Of a stretch of 54,321 nucleotides of DNA, positions 1 to 8,400 are shown piece after piece; within the stretch, counting starts at the first letter, position 1; every line of letters begins with the position of its first letter. The translations under genes were made by a program, and so were the position numbers. Source of the DNA: Acidimicrobiia bacterium. Its GTDB lineage: Bacteria > Actinomycetota > Acidimicrobiia > Spongiisociales > ZC4RG35. The DNA is taken from the NCBI GenBank assembly GCA_017577575.1, contig PKRG01000018.1, forward strand, positions 1-54,321. Direction: 5' to 3'. The notes under the pieces were generated by a model. That model was not told the DNA's origin. It saw only the letters and a list, made by a program, of their open reading frames with translations, and ran no database searches.

Positions 1-2
1 GG

Positions 3-563
3 CGCCACCCCCACTCCGGGCACCAGGGACCGATGATCCCCGGCCACGAGATGGTGGGCCGGGTCGTCGAGAGCGATTCACCTGACCTGCCGCCGGGGAC
101 CCTCGTCGCCGGAGCCGCCAGTGTCCCCTGCTGGGACTGCGACCGCTGCCGCGAGGGCCGTACCAACATCTGCCAGCGCCTGTATAGCCTCGGCCTGAAC
201 GCCCCCGGCAGCCACGCCGAGTACGTCGCCGGACCGGCGCGTTCTTTCGTGCCACTGCCCGAACGTGCCGCCTACGCCCGCTGGAACGGGACAGCTCCGA
301 TTCCGGTCTGGACTGCCAACCCGCGCTTTCGTCTCAGCCGAGGAGGGAACCGCCAGGTCAACGCCGCCATCCACCGGATCGCTATCACCCAATGGCGCGG
401 CCAAGGAGCGGGCCACGACTACATCAAAGGCCGCATCGAGCGGGGCGACACCAAACGGTCTGCAATCCGAGCGCTCAAACGGCGGATCTCCGACGAGGTC
501 TTCCGACGCCTCCACACCGACCTCGCCCACCGCCAACCAGCACCACTCGAGGACGCCGCATGA
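3..563 (+). pseudogene. Zinc alcohol dehydrogenase 5' part fused in frame to an IS110-type transposase C-terminus
   Basis: The frame is open from the window edge, so the true start lies upstream; an internal ATG is at 33. Up to about nt 265 the protein is a medium-chain zinc alcohol dehydrogenase: the PGHE segment carries the catalytic-zinc glutamate, and CWDCDRCREGRTNIC matches the C-x2-C-x2-C-x7-C structural-zinc lobe. From about nt 268 it changes to the C-terminal part of an IS110/IS116/IS902 transposase, with the family's WNGTAPI, RGGNRQVNAAIHR and ALKRRISDEV segments, ending at TGA 561-563. The dehydrogenase has no Rossmann NAD(P)-binding half, and the transposase has no N-terminal DEDD catalytic domain, so neither part should work. 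The join looks like a deletion or insertion scar rather than a functional fusion. The exact junction is inferred from where family similarity changes. Confidence 0.8.
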
Positions 564-585
564 CGACCAATTGACATAGGAGCAT
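268..585 (+). mobile_element. Remnant of an IS110-family element (3' end)
   Basis: This stretch holds the last roughly 95 codons of an IS110-type transposase and a short non-coding tail, after the stop at 561-563, that runs into the ISL3 transposase sequence near 575-587. IS110 elements usually lack long terminal inverted repeats, so the boundary is set only by where the ISL3 reading frame resumes on the other strand. The left part of the element, including its catalytic domain, is absent. Confidence 0.6.
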
Positions 586-1554
586 GTGCCAGGTGTCTTT
601 GACCTCGCCCTTGGGATCGCCGGCGGCCAAAAGCCCGAGGAGCTTGGTGCGGCCCTTGTCGTCGAGGCGTTCGTCGGCCTTGGTGAGGAGCCGGCGGATC
701 CGATACAACGGATCGGTCTTGCGGCCCCGGTGTCCGACGGTCTCGTTCTGGACTCTTCGGCGGCACTCGTCCAGCTTGTGGTTCGCCAGCTTGATGAGGT
801 GGAACGGGTCGGCGATCTGGATGGCGTCGGGCAGCATGGTGTCGAACACCGCCCGATAGGGACTGGACAGGTCCAACGTGGCCCATTGCACCTGCGACAG
901 CCACTCTTCGCCTTGGGAGGCGAGCCAGGCGGCCGGCTCGGCGCCGCCGCGGCCAGGAACCACATCCAACAGGACCCCTCGGGTGACATCGACGACCGAC
1001 GTGGACCACAGCTGCCGTTTCCACATCCCGACCCGGGCGAACAGCGTCTCGTCCATGCCCAGAGCGGTCACCTGACCGATCCGGTCGACATCCGCCTCGA
1101 GGAGAGCTTCGCCGTAGGCCAACACGGCGTTGTTGACGGTGTGCCAGTCACAGCCCAGCTCCCGAGCCACCTCCGCCACCGTACGACCGCAGCGGCCCAC
1201 CTGGACGGTGGCCCACCGCCCGGCCCGATCCGTCACCCCCAACCTCGGGGAAGCGATCCGTGGGTCCACTGCGGTCCACGAACCGACCGGGCACTCCGGG
1301 TCGGGACAGCGCCACCGGTGCTTGTGCCACACCGTCCGCACCGGCCGCCCGAACGCCGGCAGGTCAGCCAGCTCCACCCGTGGCCGGTCCTTGACCTCCG
1401 CCGCCGCCCCACACTCCTCACAGACAGGTCGCGGTCCACGAGACTCGATGTGCAGCCGCAGCGGGGCATCGGCGCCGAGATCCTCGACACCCAAGACGTT
1501 GACGTCGGGCAAGCCGACAATCAGCTCGCACACGCGAATAGGGTCACTGATCAC
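475..1554 (-). pseudogene. ISL3-family transposase, C-terminus lost
   Basis: The frame encodes an ISL3 (IS204/IS1001/IS1096/IS1165) transposase: an N-terminal zinc-finger-like cysteine pair (PVCEECG) with a later CPDPEC pair, an HTH region (TVAEVARELGCDWHTV), then the DDE domain with GMDE, DLSSPYR and ADPFHLIKLAN. Similarity stops at KDTWH, near nt 587, and the last ~37 residues are IS110 tail read in antisense. The family continues about 80-100 residues further, including the last catalytic region, so this copy should be inactive. I prefer GTG 1554 as start (family-like protein start, GGAGG eight bases upstream); ATG 1578 is also in frame. The start region lies in a hairpin, described separately. 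Confidence 0.82.
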
Positions 1555-1608
1555 AGGGGTCCTCCAGCTGGTCGGCATAGAACACCGCCAGACTGGCAGG
1601 ACCCCTGT
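1553..1608 (-). promoter_or_regulatory. Inverted repeat covering the transposase ribosome-binding site and start
   Basis: The sequence acaggggtcct (1553-1563) is exactly complementary in inverted orientation to aggacccctgt (1598-1608), and the arms extend with a one-base bulge (ccag against ctgg). Read from the minus strand, the downstream arm contains the GGAGG ribosome-binding site and touches the GTG start at 1554. RNA reading in from outside the element would fold so that translation start is hidden. That is a known way for insertion sequences such as IS10 and IS50 to avoid activation by neighbouring promoters. The outer arm is also a candidate element end. Confidence 0.55.
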
Positions 1609-2051
1609 TACGCGCCTACGACCTTCGGACCCCGCTCATTTCCGATGCGCCGGAAATGCAGCGACCCGTGCGTCTCCACTACCCGCGGCGAGAAACGGTA
1701 TGCGGCGACCAGCGCCACCACCCCCGCCGCCACCCAGGCATAGGTGGGGTACCGATGACCTCGGCGGATGGCGGAGAACACCGCCACCACGACGCTGAGG
1801 AACACCGGCCCGTAGGGGTAGCCCATCGCCAGATACAGGTCGGTCGACACCACCGCCACCGCCACCGCCGCCACCGGCCATCTGTCCCGCCCCATCAGCG
1901 CCAACGGACCGGCGAGCAAGAGGAAGACGGCGAAGGCGTCGAGCGGGTGGCGGAGGGGCTGCCTGTCGCCCATCGCCGCCAGCCAGGTCGCCCCGACCTG
2001 GAAGACGGCGACCGCCAGGCCGGTCGCCCACGCAGAGATCCTCACCGCCAC
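1608..2051 (-). pseudogene. Sensor histidine kinase, N-terminal membrane part only
   Basis: The 147-residue frame has four hydrophobic segments separated by short charged loops (for example RHPLDAF, MGRDRWP, RRGHRYPTY). This is the usual N-terminal membrane module of actinobacterial NarL-type two-component histidine kinases (DUF7134-like). No dimerisation/phosphoacceptor domain or HATPase domain follows, because the frame meets the ISL3 element near 1610. GTG 2051 or GTG 2045 could be the start. A response-regulator gene would be expected next to the lost 3' end and is not here. The family call rests on topology and loop pattern, so an unrelated small membrane protein is possible. Confidence 0.5.
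1637..1658. repeat. Short perfect inverted repeat near the ISL3 end
   Basis: The arms catttccg (1637-1644) and cggaaatg (1651-1658) are perfectly complementary across a six-base loop. The position, about 30 bases outside the ISL3 hairpin and inside the truncated kinase frame, could mark a preferred insertion target or an element end. No second copy was found at the other side of the element, where the end is lost. Confidence 0.3.
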
Positions 2052-2140
2052 CCCTGCAAGGTATATCGATGCCTCCCGTTCGGCATCGTCCCTGGGGATG
2101 AGTCCGCTCTACTCCGATCTCGGTAGCAGCCGGACCCGGG

Positions 2141-2812
2141 CTAGCCAGTGCGCTCCGTGTCGTCTTCGACGAGGCGGCGGGGCGGTCCGGGCAGGTGCCA
2201 GTCGTAACGGACCGCCAGGAGCCGGATGGTCATGACGCCGACCATCGCCCCGACGACGAGAAACGGGCTCGCCGGCATCCGTTCCCACAACAGCGCCACC
2301 GCGAACGCCCCCAGGGCGGCGGGGGTCGCATACAGCTGGCTCCCCCGGCCGAACACCTGGGGGGTGACGCCGGCGAGCAGGTCGCGAAGGATCCCGCCAC
2401 CGACCGCGGAGATCACCCCGATCATCGTCGCTGCCCACACGCCCACTCCGAAGTCGACCGCTTTGGCCGCCCCGACGGCGGCGAACAGGCCCAGGCCGAT
2501 GGCGTCCAGGACCAGCACCGGGAAGCCGAAGCGCTGCACGATCCCCGGCGCCACCACGACGGCCAGAGCCGCCACCACCGGCACGAACAGGTAGATCTCC
2601 CGCTGGATCGCCAACGGCGGCAGGTCGCCGACGAGCACGTCGCGGACGATGCCTCCCGCCAGGCCGGTCACCGTTCCCAGGGCCACGGTGCCGACCAGGT
2701 CGAAGGCACGCCGGGCGGCCAGCCACGCACCCGAGAGGGCGAAGACGAAGATCCCCGTGATGTCGAGGACGGACAGAACGGTGTTGACCGTCTCCTCGTA
2801 TTGGGGGTACAT
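2141..2812 (-). CDS. TRIC/UPF0126-family membrane protein
   Basis: The 223-residue protein is almost entirely hydrophobic segments in two homologous halves. Each half has the family's glycine-rich R-D motif: GGIVRDVL in the first and GGILRDLL in the second. This is the UPF0126 (YicG/YadS-like) family, the prokaryotic relatives of trimeric intracellular cation channels. Homologues form homotrimeric monovalent-cation channels in the inner membrane, but the physiological role in bacteria is not well defined. Length matches the family (about 200-220). It starts at ATG 2812 and is divergent from the metallo-hydrolase at 2971, with about 158 bases between the starts in which I see no clear promoter. 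Confidence 0.88.
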   Translation of the reverse strand: MYPQYEETVNTVLSVLDITGIFVFALSGAWLAARRAFDLVGTVALGTVTGLAGGIVRDVLVGDLPPLAIQREIYLFVPVVAALAVVVAPGIVQRFGFPVLVLDAIGLGLFAAVGAAKAVDFGVGVWAATMIGVISAVGGGILRDLLAGVTPQVFGRGSQLYATPAALGAFAVALLWERMPASPFLVVGAMVGVMTIRLLAVRYDWHLPGPPRRLVEDDTERTG

Positions 2813-2970
2813 GGCCAGGCTCTCCGGACGCGGGTCTACGGCAGGTTAGGAGTGGCCGAGCCCGCGGTCCTGTCGTCTCGGTAGGCGGCACCCACCGATA
2901 CGATCCTGGTCCCGAAGACCCAGGTCCACGATTACAGGCCCCCGAGGGACCTTCCGATATCGCGGAAGAG

Positions 2971-5178
2971 ATGCCGACCTTCCGTGCCACCCTGGAAAGA
3001 GGCACCCGCCGCCGGCCGGTGGAAGCCATCGTCGACGGTGACCACCTCGTCCTCCGCACGCCCGACGGGCGGGAGGGACGGTGGTCGATCACCGAGCTTC
3101 GGCTGGCCCGAGGCCTGGAAGGCGTCGAGCTGACCATCGACGGCGAACGGGCGCGCCTCGTCGTCGCCCAGCCGGAAGCCTTCTGGCAGGCGGTGGCCGG
3201 TGGAGAGGACCCGACGTGGTGGAAGTTCTGGTCGGCTCGGACGTGGTCGGCATGGTGGCGGCGACGCCGGGCGTGGAACGAGTACCGGGACCGGGCCACT
3301 TCTCTCGATGCCCGGATCGCATCCGCCGCAGAGCACCGGGAACGGGCGGCCGCCGAGGCGGGCGCCGCCGGTCGCCGCCTCGAGTGGATCCGCCAGCTCG
3401 GCCCCCGGGAAGTACCCATCCGCACAGCCAGGACCGAGACCGGGCTCGCCACCGTGGCCGACGTCACCCTCCTCGAGACACGCCGACGCGAGGGCCAGAC
3501 CGTTTGGCGGGCCGTCGACTTGGGGGACGTCCACTTCACCGACCGGCGGATGGTCTTCTCAGGCGCCAAGAACGTCGAGTTCCGCTACGACGCCATCACC
3601 ATCGCCGGTCAGCGCCCCGAGGGGCTGTATCTCGCCGTCTCGAACCGGAAGCGGGACCACATCCTGGCCGGCCCCGCCGAGCGCCTGGAGGTGGTGCTCG
3701 ATGCCTGCCGGAAGCTGGCGGCAGGCATCGACCCCGTCGCCGAGGCGACAGAAGAAGTCACCCGCACGGTCGAGCAACTGGAAGCGGCCGATGAACAGCT
3801 CGCGGACCTGCGGGCCGAACGCGACAGCTTGGTGAGGCCCGACCGGCCCGTGTCGCCCGCCTGGGTGCCCTCCGTGGCGGCGGCAGCCTTGCTCTTCGCC
3901 CTCGGCGCATACGCCGACGATCCCGACCTCCCCGACACGCCGCCACCCACGACCGTCACGACCGTCACGACCACTCCGACGACCACCTCGGCGCCGCCTT
4001 CCACCTCCTCGACTTCGACGACCACGACCCCGCCCACGACTTCGACCACCACCACCACGACCTCGACCACCACGACGGCCCCGCCGACCACGACGACCGC
4101 GGCCGCGGCCGGCGCCCCGGCGGCGGAAGGCGAGATGGCCGTCTACTTCTTCGACGTCGGCCAGGGCGACTCGACCCTGCTCGCCGGGCCCGACTTCACG
4201 GTCGTCATCGACGCCGGCCGCCACGACCGCACCGACGTCGTGCCCCATCTCCGCCGAGCGGGAGTCGAGTCCATCGATCTGCTGGTGGGGACGCACCCCG
4301 ACGCCGACCACATCGGCCAGCTCGCCGACGTGCTGGCGGCTTTCCCGGTCACCGAGGTGTGGATGTCGGGCGACCAGCACACCACGCTCACCTTCGAGCG
4401 GGCATTGGACGCCATCCTCGACTCCGAAGCCGGCTACCACGAGCCGCGGGCCGGGGAGACCTTCGAGATCGGCTCGGCCGTCGTCGAGGTGCTCAACCCG
4501 GCCTCCGTCGGAGGCGACCTCAACGACGGCTCGATCGTCCTGCGGGTGACCTTCGGCGAGGTCCGGTTCCTCTTCACCGGCGACGCCGAGGCGGGAGCCG
4601 AGGCGGCGATGCTCGGCCGCGGCCACGACCTCGCCGCCGACGTCCTCCACGTCGGCCACCACGGCTCGGCAGCCTCGACAACCGAGCCATTCCTCGCCGC
4701 CGTCTCGCCTCGCATCGCCGTCTACTCGGCGGGAGCGGGAAACCAATACGGCCACCCCTCGCCCGAGGTGCTGCAACGCCTGGCCGACCACGGGGTCGAG
4801 GTCTACGGCACCGACGTGAACGGCACCGTGGTCGTCACCACCGACGGCCGCTCCATCACGGTCGACACGACCGGCGGCGGAACCGGCCCGCTTCCTGCTC
4901 CCACCACGACCACCACATCGACCACGACATCGACCGCGCCGGCGACCACCGCGCCCCACGAAGAGGAGACGGCGAGTGCCTGTGAGCCCTGGCAGGTCGA
5001 CATCAACCACGCCCCGCCCGAGGAGCTGGAGCGCATCATCCACATCGGCCCGGAACGGGCCGGCCAGATCCTCCAGTTGCGGCCGTTTTCGTCGGTCGAC
5101 AGCATGATCCGGATCAAAGGCATCGGCGAGAAACGACTCGCCGACATCAAGGCGCAAGGCATCGCCTGCGCCGGGTGA
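2971..5178 (+). CDS. Membrane-anchored ComEC-like metallo-hydrolase with N-terminal PH/GRAM-like region and C-terminal helix-hairpin-helix
   Basis: The 735-residue protein has five parts. Residues 1-90 are beta-rich. A Trp/Arg-rich stretch (83-100) and a probable coiled coil follow. Around 185-212 a segment with DRRMVFSG resembles bacterial PH/GRAM-like domains. Residues 297-315 form one hydrophobic helix. A Thr/Pro/Ser-rich linker (about 320-380) leads to a ComEC/Rec2-type metallo-beta-lactamase domain (389-640): FFDVGQGDS at 393-401, THPDADH at 441-447, LFTGDAE at 534-540, HVGHHGS at 560-566. A second Thr-rich linker precedes a ComEA-like helix-hairpin-helix region (677-735) with two G-x-G-type hairpins. 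There is no N-terminal signal, so I infer N-in topology, with the hydrolase and DNA-binding tail outside. It lacks the ComEC channel. ATG 2971 has ggaag just upstream. DUF3006 follows by 11 bases. An extracellular DNA-processing role is inference. Confidence 0.8.
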   Translation: MPTFRATLERGTRRRPVEAIVDGDHLVLRTPDGREGRWSITELRLARGLEGVELTIDGERARLVVAQPEAFWQAVAGGEDPTWWKFWSARTWSAWWRRRRAWNEYRDRATSLDARIASAAEHRERAAAEAGAAGRRLEWIRQLGPREVPIRTARTETGLATVADVTLLETRRREGQTVWRAVDLGDVHFTDRRMVFSGAKNVEFRYDAITIAGQRPEGLYLAVSNRKRDHILAGPAERLEVVLDACRKLAAGIDPVAEATEEVTRTVEQLEAADEQLADLRAERDSLVRPDRPVSPAWVPSVAAAALLFALGAYADDPDLPDTPPPTTVTTVTTTPTTTSAPPSTSSTSTTTTPPTTSTTTTTTSTTTTAPPTTTTAAAAGAPAAEGEMAVYFFDVGQGDSTLLAGPDFTVVIDAGRHDRTDVVPHLRRAGVESIDLLVGTHPDADHIGQLADVLAAFPVTEVWMSGDQHTTLTFERALDAILDSEAGYHEPRAGETFEIGSAVVEVLNPASVGGDLNDGSIVLRVTFGEVRFLFTGDAEAGAEAAMLGRGHDLAADVLHVGHHGSAASTTEPFLAAVSPRIAVYSAGAGNQYGHPSPEVLQRLADHGVEVYGTDVNGTVVVTTDGRSITVDTTGGGTGPLPAPTTTTTSTTTSTAPATTAPHEEETASACEPWQVDINHAPPEELERIIHIGPERAGQILQLRPFSSVDSMIRIKGIGEKRLADIKAQGIACAG
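3919..4110 (+). repeat. Low-complexity Thr/Pro/Ser linker-coding stretch
   Basis: The DNA is an irregular run of acc/acg/acg-like codons interspersed with ccg and tcg, encoding the flexible linker between the membrane helix and the hydrolase domain of the 2971-5178 gene. A shorter second stretch of the same kind at about 4902-4960 joins the hydrolase to the helix-hairpin-helix tail. Such linkers are common in exported actinobacterial proteins and may be glycosylated. Codons vary, so this is not a young tandem duplication. Confidence 0.7.
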
Positions 5179-5189
5179 GGAGGTGAGAG

Positions 5190-5429
5190 ATGGCGATCAA
5201 AGGGGTCGTGGACAGGTTCGAGGGCGACCTGGCGGTGCTCCTGGTGGGAGAAGACGAGACCGAGCTCGTCGTGCCCCGCTCCGAGCTGCCCGCCGGCGCC
5301 GCCGAAGGGACCTGGCTGCGCCTGGGCCTCGAGGTGGACCAGCGAGCGACAGCCGAAGCCGAAGAGCGTATCGGCGACAAGATGAGCCGGCTCCGCCAGA
5401 GAGGCAGCCGCCTCGCCGAAGGGGACTGA
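5190..5429 (+). CDS. DUF3006-family small protein
   Basis: The 79-residue protein opens with a short beta-strand pattern (IKGVVDRFEGDLAVLL), then a PRSELPAGAAEG segment and a charged helical tail. This matches DUF3006, a small domain of unknown function. Members are often next to ComEC-like metallo-hydrolase genes, as here: the ATG lies 11 bases after the stop of the 2971-5178 gene, with ggaggtgag between them. The two genes are therefore very probably one operon. No signal peptide is visible, so it is probably cytoplasmic; if so it would be on the opposite side of the membrane from the hydrolase domain unless my topology inference is wrong. Confidence 0.8.
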   Translation: MAIKGVVDRFEGDLAVLLVGEDETELVVPRSELPAGAAEGTWLRLGLEVDQRATAEAEERIGDKMSRLRQRGSRLAEGD

Positions 5430-5471
5430 CGGCCCGACGAACACGTCGTAGGGCCCTGATAGGTTGACGGC

Positions 5472-8400
5472 GTGGCGGTCCGAATCCACGTAGCTCCCCA
5501 CCCGGACGCGTTGGTGGCTCTCCTCTGCGACCAGCTCGCCCGACCGGTGGGAGGGCTCTTCGATGCCGAGGTCGTGGCGGTGCCGTCCCGGGGCATCGAG
5601 CGCTGGCTGACCCAGCGCATCGCCGCCGGGCTCGCCGAACGAGGCGTCACCGACGGGATCTGCGCCAACGTCGAGTTCCCCTCCCCGGGCCAGGTCGTCC
5701 GTCGGGCCCTCGAATCGGTGCCCGAGCTGGCCCGGTCGGTGCGAGCGTGGGAGGGGGCGGGGATCGTCTCGCACCTCCTCGACGTCATCGACGCCCGACT
5801 GCACGAGCCGTGGATGCGGATCCTCGCCCGCTACATCGACGAGGAACTGGGCGGGTCGGAGGACAATCGGCTGACAGCGGCGACGAAGGTCGGGCGCCTG
5901 TTCTCCAAGTACGCCCGGCGCCGCCCGGCGATGATCCGGGCGTGGGCTCGGGGCGAAGACGTGGGCCCCGACGGGCAGCCGCTGGCGCCCGACGCCCGCT
6001 GGCAGGCAGTTCTGTGGCGGGAGCTGCGCCGCCACCTCGACGTGGGCTCGCTGGCGGAGCTCCTGCCCGAGGCCCTCGAGCCACTGCGCCGCGGCGACGC
6101 CGACCCCGGTCTCCCGGAGCGTGTCGCCGTCTACGGGCTGACATCGACGGACCCGCTCGACCTGCAGGTGCTGGTCGCCCTCGGCGAGCAGCGAGACGTC
6201 TTGCTCTACGTGCTTCACCCCTCGCCGGCGGTGGGGCGGGCCGTGGCCGAAACGGAAGTCACCACCCTCCCGCCACGGGCCGCCGACCCCACGGCCCGCC
6301 ACGTCGACCACCCCCTCCTGCGAGCGTGGGGACGCGACGTCCGGGAGTTGCAGGCGGTGCTGTCCTCCCACGGGCTCGGCGGCGAGGTGGCGGCCCCACC
6401 CCCGCGTCCCCCGACGCTCCTGGGCCGGATCCAGTCCGACGTCCAGGACAACCGGGCGCCCGCCTTCGACCCCGAGCTCGCCGCGGAGGTGACAGAGCGC
6501 CGGGACCGCTCGCTCCAGGTGCACGTGTGCCACGGCGCCCGCCGCCAGGCAGAGGTCGTCCGGGACGCCATCCTCCATCTCCTCGCCGACGACCCCACCC
6601 TCGAGCCCCGCGACGTCGTCATCATGACGCCCGACCTCGCCACATTCGCTCCCCTCCTCGAGGCAGCGTTCCCCCGGGAAACCTCGGCCGGGCTCCCCGA
6701 CCTGAGGCTGCGAATCGCCGACCGCTCCCCCGCCGCGACCAACCCCCTCGTCTCCTTCACCGCCGCCCTGTTGGACATCGCCGGGTCACGGATCGAAGCG
6801 GACGCCGTCCGCGACCTCGTCCACCGGCCGGTCGTCCAGCAGCGGTTCGGCATCGACGACGACATCGCCGGGGCAGTGGTGACGATGATCGACGACGCCA
6901 GAGTCGCCTGGGGCCTCGATCGCGAGCATCGTCGGCGCTGGGGCGTCGACCGGGAGGAACGCACGTGGCGGCGGGGCCTCGACCGCGCCCTCGCCGGCGT
7001 GTTCTACGCCGACGACCCGGTGCGAACCGTCGGCGACCTCGCCCCACTCGACGGGGTGGAGGGCCAGGAGCTGACGCCCGCCTCGGTGCTGGCGGCGGTC
7101 CTCGACCGCCTGACCGCCGTCCGCGAGCTGCTGTGCCGGCGGCGTCCCCGCTCCGAGTGGGCGGGGGCGATCGCCACCGCGGTGCGGATGATGGCGTCCC
7201 CCGAGTGGGGCCAGGAATGGCAGATCCACCAGCTGGAGCGGCTCCTCGCCGAGACGTTCCCGCTCCCCGACAGCGGAGTCGACCCCGAGATCACGCTGGG
7301 TGAAGCCCGCCAGGCGGTGGGGGCATGGACCGAGGACCGCCCGAGCGCCCTCCACATGCGCACCGGCGACATCACCGTGTGCACGCTCGTGCCGATGCGC
7401 TCGGTCCCCTACCGGGTCGTGGCGCTGATCGGCATGGACGAGGCGCGCTTTCCCCGCCGGGGGCGGATCGACGGCGACGACCTGCTCACCGACCACGAAG
7501 TCGTCGGCGACGTCCACCCCGGGTCCATGGACCGCCAGCTCCTCCTGGACGCGCTGATGGCGGCCGGCGACAACGTGGTGGTCGCCTACTCGGGACGCGA
7601 CGACCTCACCAACGCCGAGATCCCGCCCGCCGTCCCCGTCGCCGAGCTGCTCGACACCGTCGAGAAGATGGTGGGAAGGGAAGGCCGCGCCGCCATCGAG
7701 GTCCACCACCCGCTGCAGTCGTTCAGCCCCGTCAACTTCGCTCCCGGCGAGCTCGTGCCCGGCCGACCCTGGGGCTTCGACCGGATGCAGTACGAAGGAG
7801 CGGTCGCCGCCCAGCAACGTCCCCGCGACATCCGGCCCGCGTCCCCCGCCTGGCCCGACTACGAGGTGCCGGAGACCATCCGCCTCGACGACCTCGTCGC
7901 CTTCCTGCGCAAACCGGTTCGCCAGTTCGTGCGGGCCCGCTTGGGGTTCACGGTCCCCGACCGGGGCGAGATCGCCGACGACACACTGCCCGTGGACCTC
8001 AAGGGCCTCGACATGTGGGGCCTCACCGACCGGCTGCTCCAGGGCCTCATCTCCGGCCATCCGGCCGACGCCCTCGCCGACCGGGAGCGGGGCGCCGACT
8101 CGCTGCCCCCCGGCCGACTCGGCGACGACGACCTGGAACGAGCCTTGGCGGCGGCCCGCACCCTCTACGACGCCGCCACCGCCATCGGATTCGACCCACT
8201 CCGTCGCCAGCCCTTCGCAGGGGAAGTCGACGTCGGTGGGGTGGTGGTGGAAGGAAGGGTCAACGCCGAGCCGCACCTCGGCCACGTCACCACCGTCACC
8301 CCCAGCAAGATCAACGGCGCCCGCCGCTTGAAGGGCTACGCCGAGATGCTGTTCCTCACGGCGATCCGGCCCGACATCGCCTGGAAGGCGGTGCTCATCG

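Noticed and set aside
3..563. A functional dehydrogenase-transposase fusion protein
   Set aside because: Both halves lack their catalytic cores (nucleotide-binding fold; DEDD domain), and the context is a mobile-element scar.
2052..2140. Small inverted repeat cgatgcc/ggcatcg near 2067-2090
   Set aside because: Seven base pairs between the kinase start and the TRIC gene end is compatible with chance in GC-rich DNA. It could be a weak terminator, but support is poor.
3919..4110. Repetitive acc/acg-rich DNA that could be read as a satellite or CRISPR-like repeat
   Set aside because: It is in frame and encodes a Thr/Pro linker. There are no unique spacers and no fixed repeat unit.
2971..5178. 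Annotation as ComEC competence protein
   Set aside because: The multi-helix channel domain of ComEC is absent; only the hydrolase and a ComEA-like helix-hairpin-helix are present.
4803..6578. Long minus-strand open frame over the metallo-hydrolase end, DUF3006 and recC start
   Set aside because: It is antisense to three well-supported genes, has low-complexity composition, and shows no start signal.
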